This document shows positions 61,301 to 64,000 of a stretch of DNA of 64,000 bases, piece after piece (positions within the stretch are counted from its first letter, which is position 1; every line of letters begins with the position of its first letter). Location: positions 20,026,001-20,090,000 of the forward strand of contig CP093831.1 in the NCBI GenBank assembly GCA_033063855.1. Reading direction: 5' to 3'. The stretch comes from Smittia aterrima. Taxonomy: Eukaryota; Arthropoda; Insecta; Diptera; Chironomidae. The position numbers and the translations under genes were made by a program. The notes below the pieces were generated by a model that was given only the letters and a program-made list of their open reading frames with translations, was not told the DNA's origin and searched no databases.

Positions 61301-63958
61301 ATGATTAAGCTTTTGTTGTCGCTTAGTGTTCTCTGTGTTGTTACAACAGGTAAGAAATGATATTGAGTTACGAATCTTTCATCAAAATGCATTTTAAAGA
61401 CCCCAACAAACGAAAAAACCTGTTAAACTAACGTGCAGATAATAATAATTCAAGATTCAATTCTGATGTAGGCGACTATTGGAAAAAGAGTTTGTCTGAC
61501 TCACCGGAAACGGAGTCGGCTGAATATTCCAATTTGAATAATTTCTTAGCGGAAAAGACAAAACAAAATTATTAATTTGATGAATTAAAATTCATGAGAA
61601 GTCTTTGAAGAACTTGCAAGTCAACTAATTTCGATGAATTACAAAATAGTTTTCTTGACAAACCAAGAAATCCACTTTTAATCTGCATTTAAATTACAAG
61701 TGCTATAGAAGTTCTAAGCAAAGGAAGCGATTTGTTTGCGGGAATTTTCAACGAGAATCGAAGAAGCAAGTCCATTGATATCAATTAAAAGCATGGTAAC
61801 GGTCTGCTGATACGTCTATCACTTCATTACATTGATTCTTTCGCTCGTCGAACTCGTTATCCGCGCATGTTGCTTCCGATGGCGCAATTAAATGTATCGC
61901 ATTGTAGGAAATGTTTAACTCAAACAGAAGAAGCAAGCAATTTTTATCTTTCTTCCTCGACGTGAAAACATAAACAGCCGAGCGAGAGCGGCAGCGTTTC
62001 TGCAATGAATAAAAGGCAGCAAAGTGACAGGAGCGTCTCATCGATAAATATTTTTCGATCAGTTTTAGCGAAAAGGAAAAAAGAGAATCACATCATCTTA
62101 CCGTTAAGACAGGTCGACGACATCGAGTCGCAGCAAATTAACGCAAAAAAAAACTCCGATTATTCGCTGGAGTCTATGAATTTTGCGAAATTTCCTCTTT
62201 TAATTGCTTCAATGGGTTCGATTGTCTTCGTGATAAATGACTCTAAGCTTAAACGCTTACATTCTCTTCCGTCGTTTCATTGAAATTCTAACTTCTTGAA
62301 AATCACGCAATTTTCAAGCCACAATGTTTCCCACATTCATATCCAAGGAAGAAGAACAAAAAGAGTTCGATGAGATTACTACTCTTAAAAATAATTTGCT
62401 TCAACGTTGGAGCATTAAAGTCTTAAAGTCCGCCATTAGATGAGAACGTCTAAGGGGAATTGTGAGATCATAAATTCTTATACTTTATGTTGTTTTCGCA
62501 TCCTGTACGTTAGAGAAGAATCCGATTTAAAAAATTCTTAATTTCACTTCTTCGTTGTGATCGTCTCAACGCATACAAGCATTTCAACTCATATACCATT
62601 CACTTGGTTTCCATTGTTGGCAGGAAATGTTTTAGATTTTGTTTTATTGTTTTAGAATCCTCATTTACATTTTATTGATTCGAGCCTAGCTTGATCAAAC
62701 AAGTTTTCAATGGATATTCAGGTAGATTACGATAGAAACATTACTTTATAATAAAATATCACAATCTTAATTGGATTTAGCATTCGATTCACACAATCTC
62801 AACGAAATATCACAGAATTGAGCGTCGATTTGTTATTCTTATTTTCCTCTTATTCAGTTAAGATGAACTTTGAAAAACGTTAAAGGAAAGACGAAGAATC
62901 ATCATTAGAACTTCCAAGATTTTTTTTCTTCTTCTGGTTCTTAGCGAACGAAAGAAGTATCATTACCCATTCGTCATGGGCGCACACGGAAGGCACGGTA
63001 AACCGAAATTAGGAAAATTATGAGGCAACAGAAGAATTAAAACGCAATGTAATGAAATTGCAAAATGAAAAATATTTTTCTCAAGACTTCTTTGTTTTCA
63101 TTTCTTGCGCCATAATTGCAGAATATCCGGAGTTAAGGGAAGGAAACGTCGAGTGCGACCGTCAATAGAATCTTTAAATTGCGAATGCAAATGGTTAAAA
63201 CAAAGATGAAAGAATTACTGTTGCAAATTTATGTGTCGTTAACCATCACTCTATCTTTATCATACATTTCGTGCCTCGCATAACAATTGCAATGACGTAA
63301 CTTATGTCTAGAATCGTGATTTGTATAGCAGCCGATAAATATTTTGTTTTTCGATTCATTTCAGGCCAACGCATCATGACAATTCAATTGGATGGCATCC
63401 AATATTACATCTCACGTATGAACCCATACTCACCTGAATTAAACTACTATCTATCATACCAGTACTGCCGATCACTCGGCCTCCAACTGGCTTCGTTCGA
63501 CACGAAAGAGAAATATGAATCGATGTCGAATTACTTGACGAATGCTAAGTTTAACAACTTTGACTTCTGGACATCCGGCAATCGTTTGGGAACAGGAATG
63601 TTCTTGTGGATGAGTACAGGATTGCCTTTCAACTCCACCTTCCATTTCTTCGAGAACGAACATGAAACAAATGGAATTAGCGACCCACTTGATAGCAACG
63701 GTAACACCTCACCGCAAAGAACAGCACGCGACGATACCAGAAAGTAAAAATAATTTTTAATAACAAACAATGGTTTGGATTGATTAATATTTTCAATAAC
63801 TTCTCAGACCATTGGATAACAACTGCGTGTTGTTGAAAGCACCTAAGCTCAATTGGGCTCCCGACGACTGCCTTCAAATCAAAGACTTTATCTGCGAACA
63901 GACAAGATGCTACTACTATAACTATGGAAGCATTCCGGTGTCTTCATCACAGGGGTAA
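61301..63958 (+). CDS. Secreted C-type lectin-like protein
   Basis: Exons 61301-61349, 63365-63743 and 63808-63958, giving 192 residues. Exon 1 codes only for a signal peptide (MIKLLLSLSVLCVVTT) and is followed by a 2-kb intron. The rest is one C-type lectin-like domain (about 20-173) with the four conserved disulfide cysteines C51, C149, C164 and C172, the FDFWTSGN..GTGMFLWMSTG core and the FICEQ end. The calcium and sugar motifs are atypical: no EPN or QPD is visible, and WND is replaced by WAP at 159-161. Calcium-dependent sugar binding is therefore doubtful. I end it at the in-frame TAA at 63956; the sequence GG|GTAATT at the same place could instead be a donor to an exon beyond the window. 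Insect relatives act in immunity or in the extracellular matrix. Confidence 0.85.
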
Positions 63959-64000
63959 TTAATGATGATCAAAGAAAACACACAAAACGATCGTAAAGAC

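Noticed and set aside
1..64000. CRISPR array, bacterial operons, tRNA or rRNA genes
   Set aside because: The window is animal DNA; I found no regular spacer arrays, no cloverleaf with proper A and B boxes outside the SINE-like element, and no rRNA segments.

Overview
The window is an AT-rich animal genomic segment, almost certainly insect and probably from a nematoceran-like dipteran. It has short GT-AG introns, a junctophilin gene, Methuselah-like receptors, a DOMON/copper-monooxygenase family and an insect-style C-type lectin. I see no bacterial, organellar or viral organisation. About 80 percent of the window is non-coding.

Layout. (1) 1-467: a broken fragment of a DBH-like monooxygenase gene fused to a fragment related to a small ORF at 47.7 kb. 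(2) 467-10289: the left arm of a very large inverted repeat. It carries a 4.4 kb foldback-like element (9-bp target duplication) that contains a second foldback-like element and a 1.56 kb hAT-like MITE with a GC-rich palindrome, plus a separate SINE-like insertion at 9.7 kb. (3) 10400-14000 and 28829-32578, both on the minus strand: two complete DBH-like monooxygenase (MOXD1-family) genes, each with four coding exons and each coding for about 640 residues. They are separated by about 14.8 kb without recognisable genes. (4) 28-37 kb: two further inverted-repeat pairs. (5) 38450-41256, minus strand: two tandem Methuselah-like GPCR genes; the second is cut off after transmembrane segment 3 by the duplication breakpoint. 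(6) 41563-46495: the right arm of the large inverted repeat, without the transposons of the left arm. (7) 47737-47964: a small ORF, followed by about 2.9 kb with no gene. (8) 50884-56655, plus strand: junctophilin, eight coding exons, 976 residues. (9) 61301-63958, plus strand: a secreted C-type lectin-like gene with a TATA box.

Main biological points. The roughly 46 kb bounded by the inverted repeat behaves as one amplified and rearranged block. It holds duplicated DBH-like genes with a nearly identical central tract of about 950 bp (gene conversion), duplicated Mth-like receptors, and several inverted copies of non-coding DNA. Both DBH-like proteins lack three of the copper ligands expected in this family, so they look like secreted or membrane-anchored pseudoenzymes. 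Junctophilin and the lectin lie outside the block and look like ordinary single-copy genes. Exon boundaries were derived by eye from splice signals and reading phase. All exon sums are divisible by three, but none has been checked against RNA.
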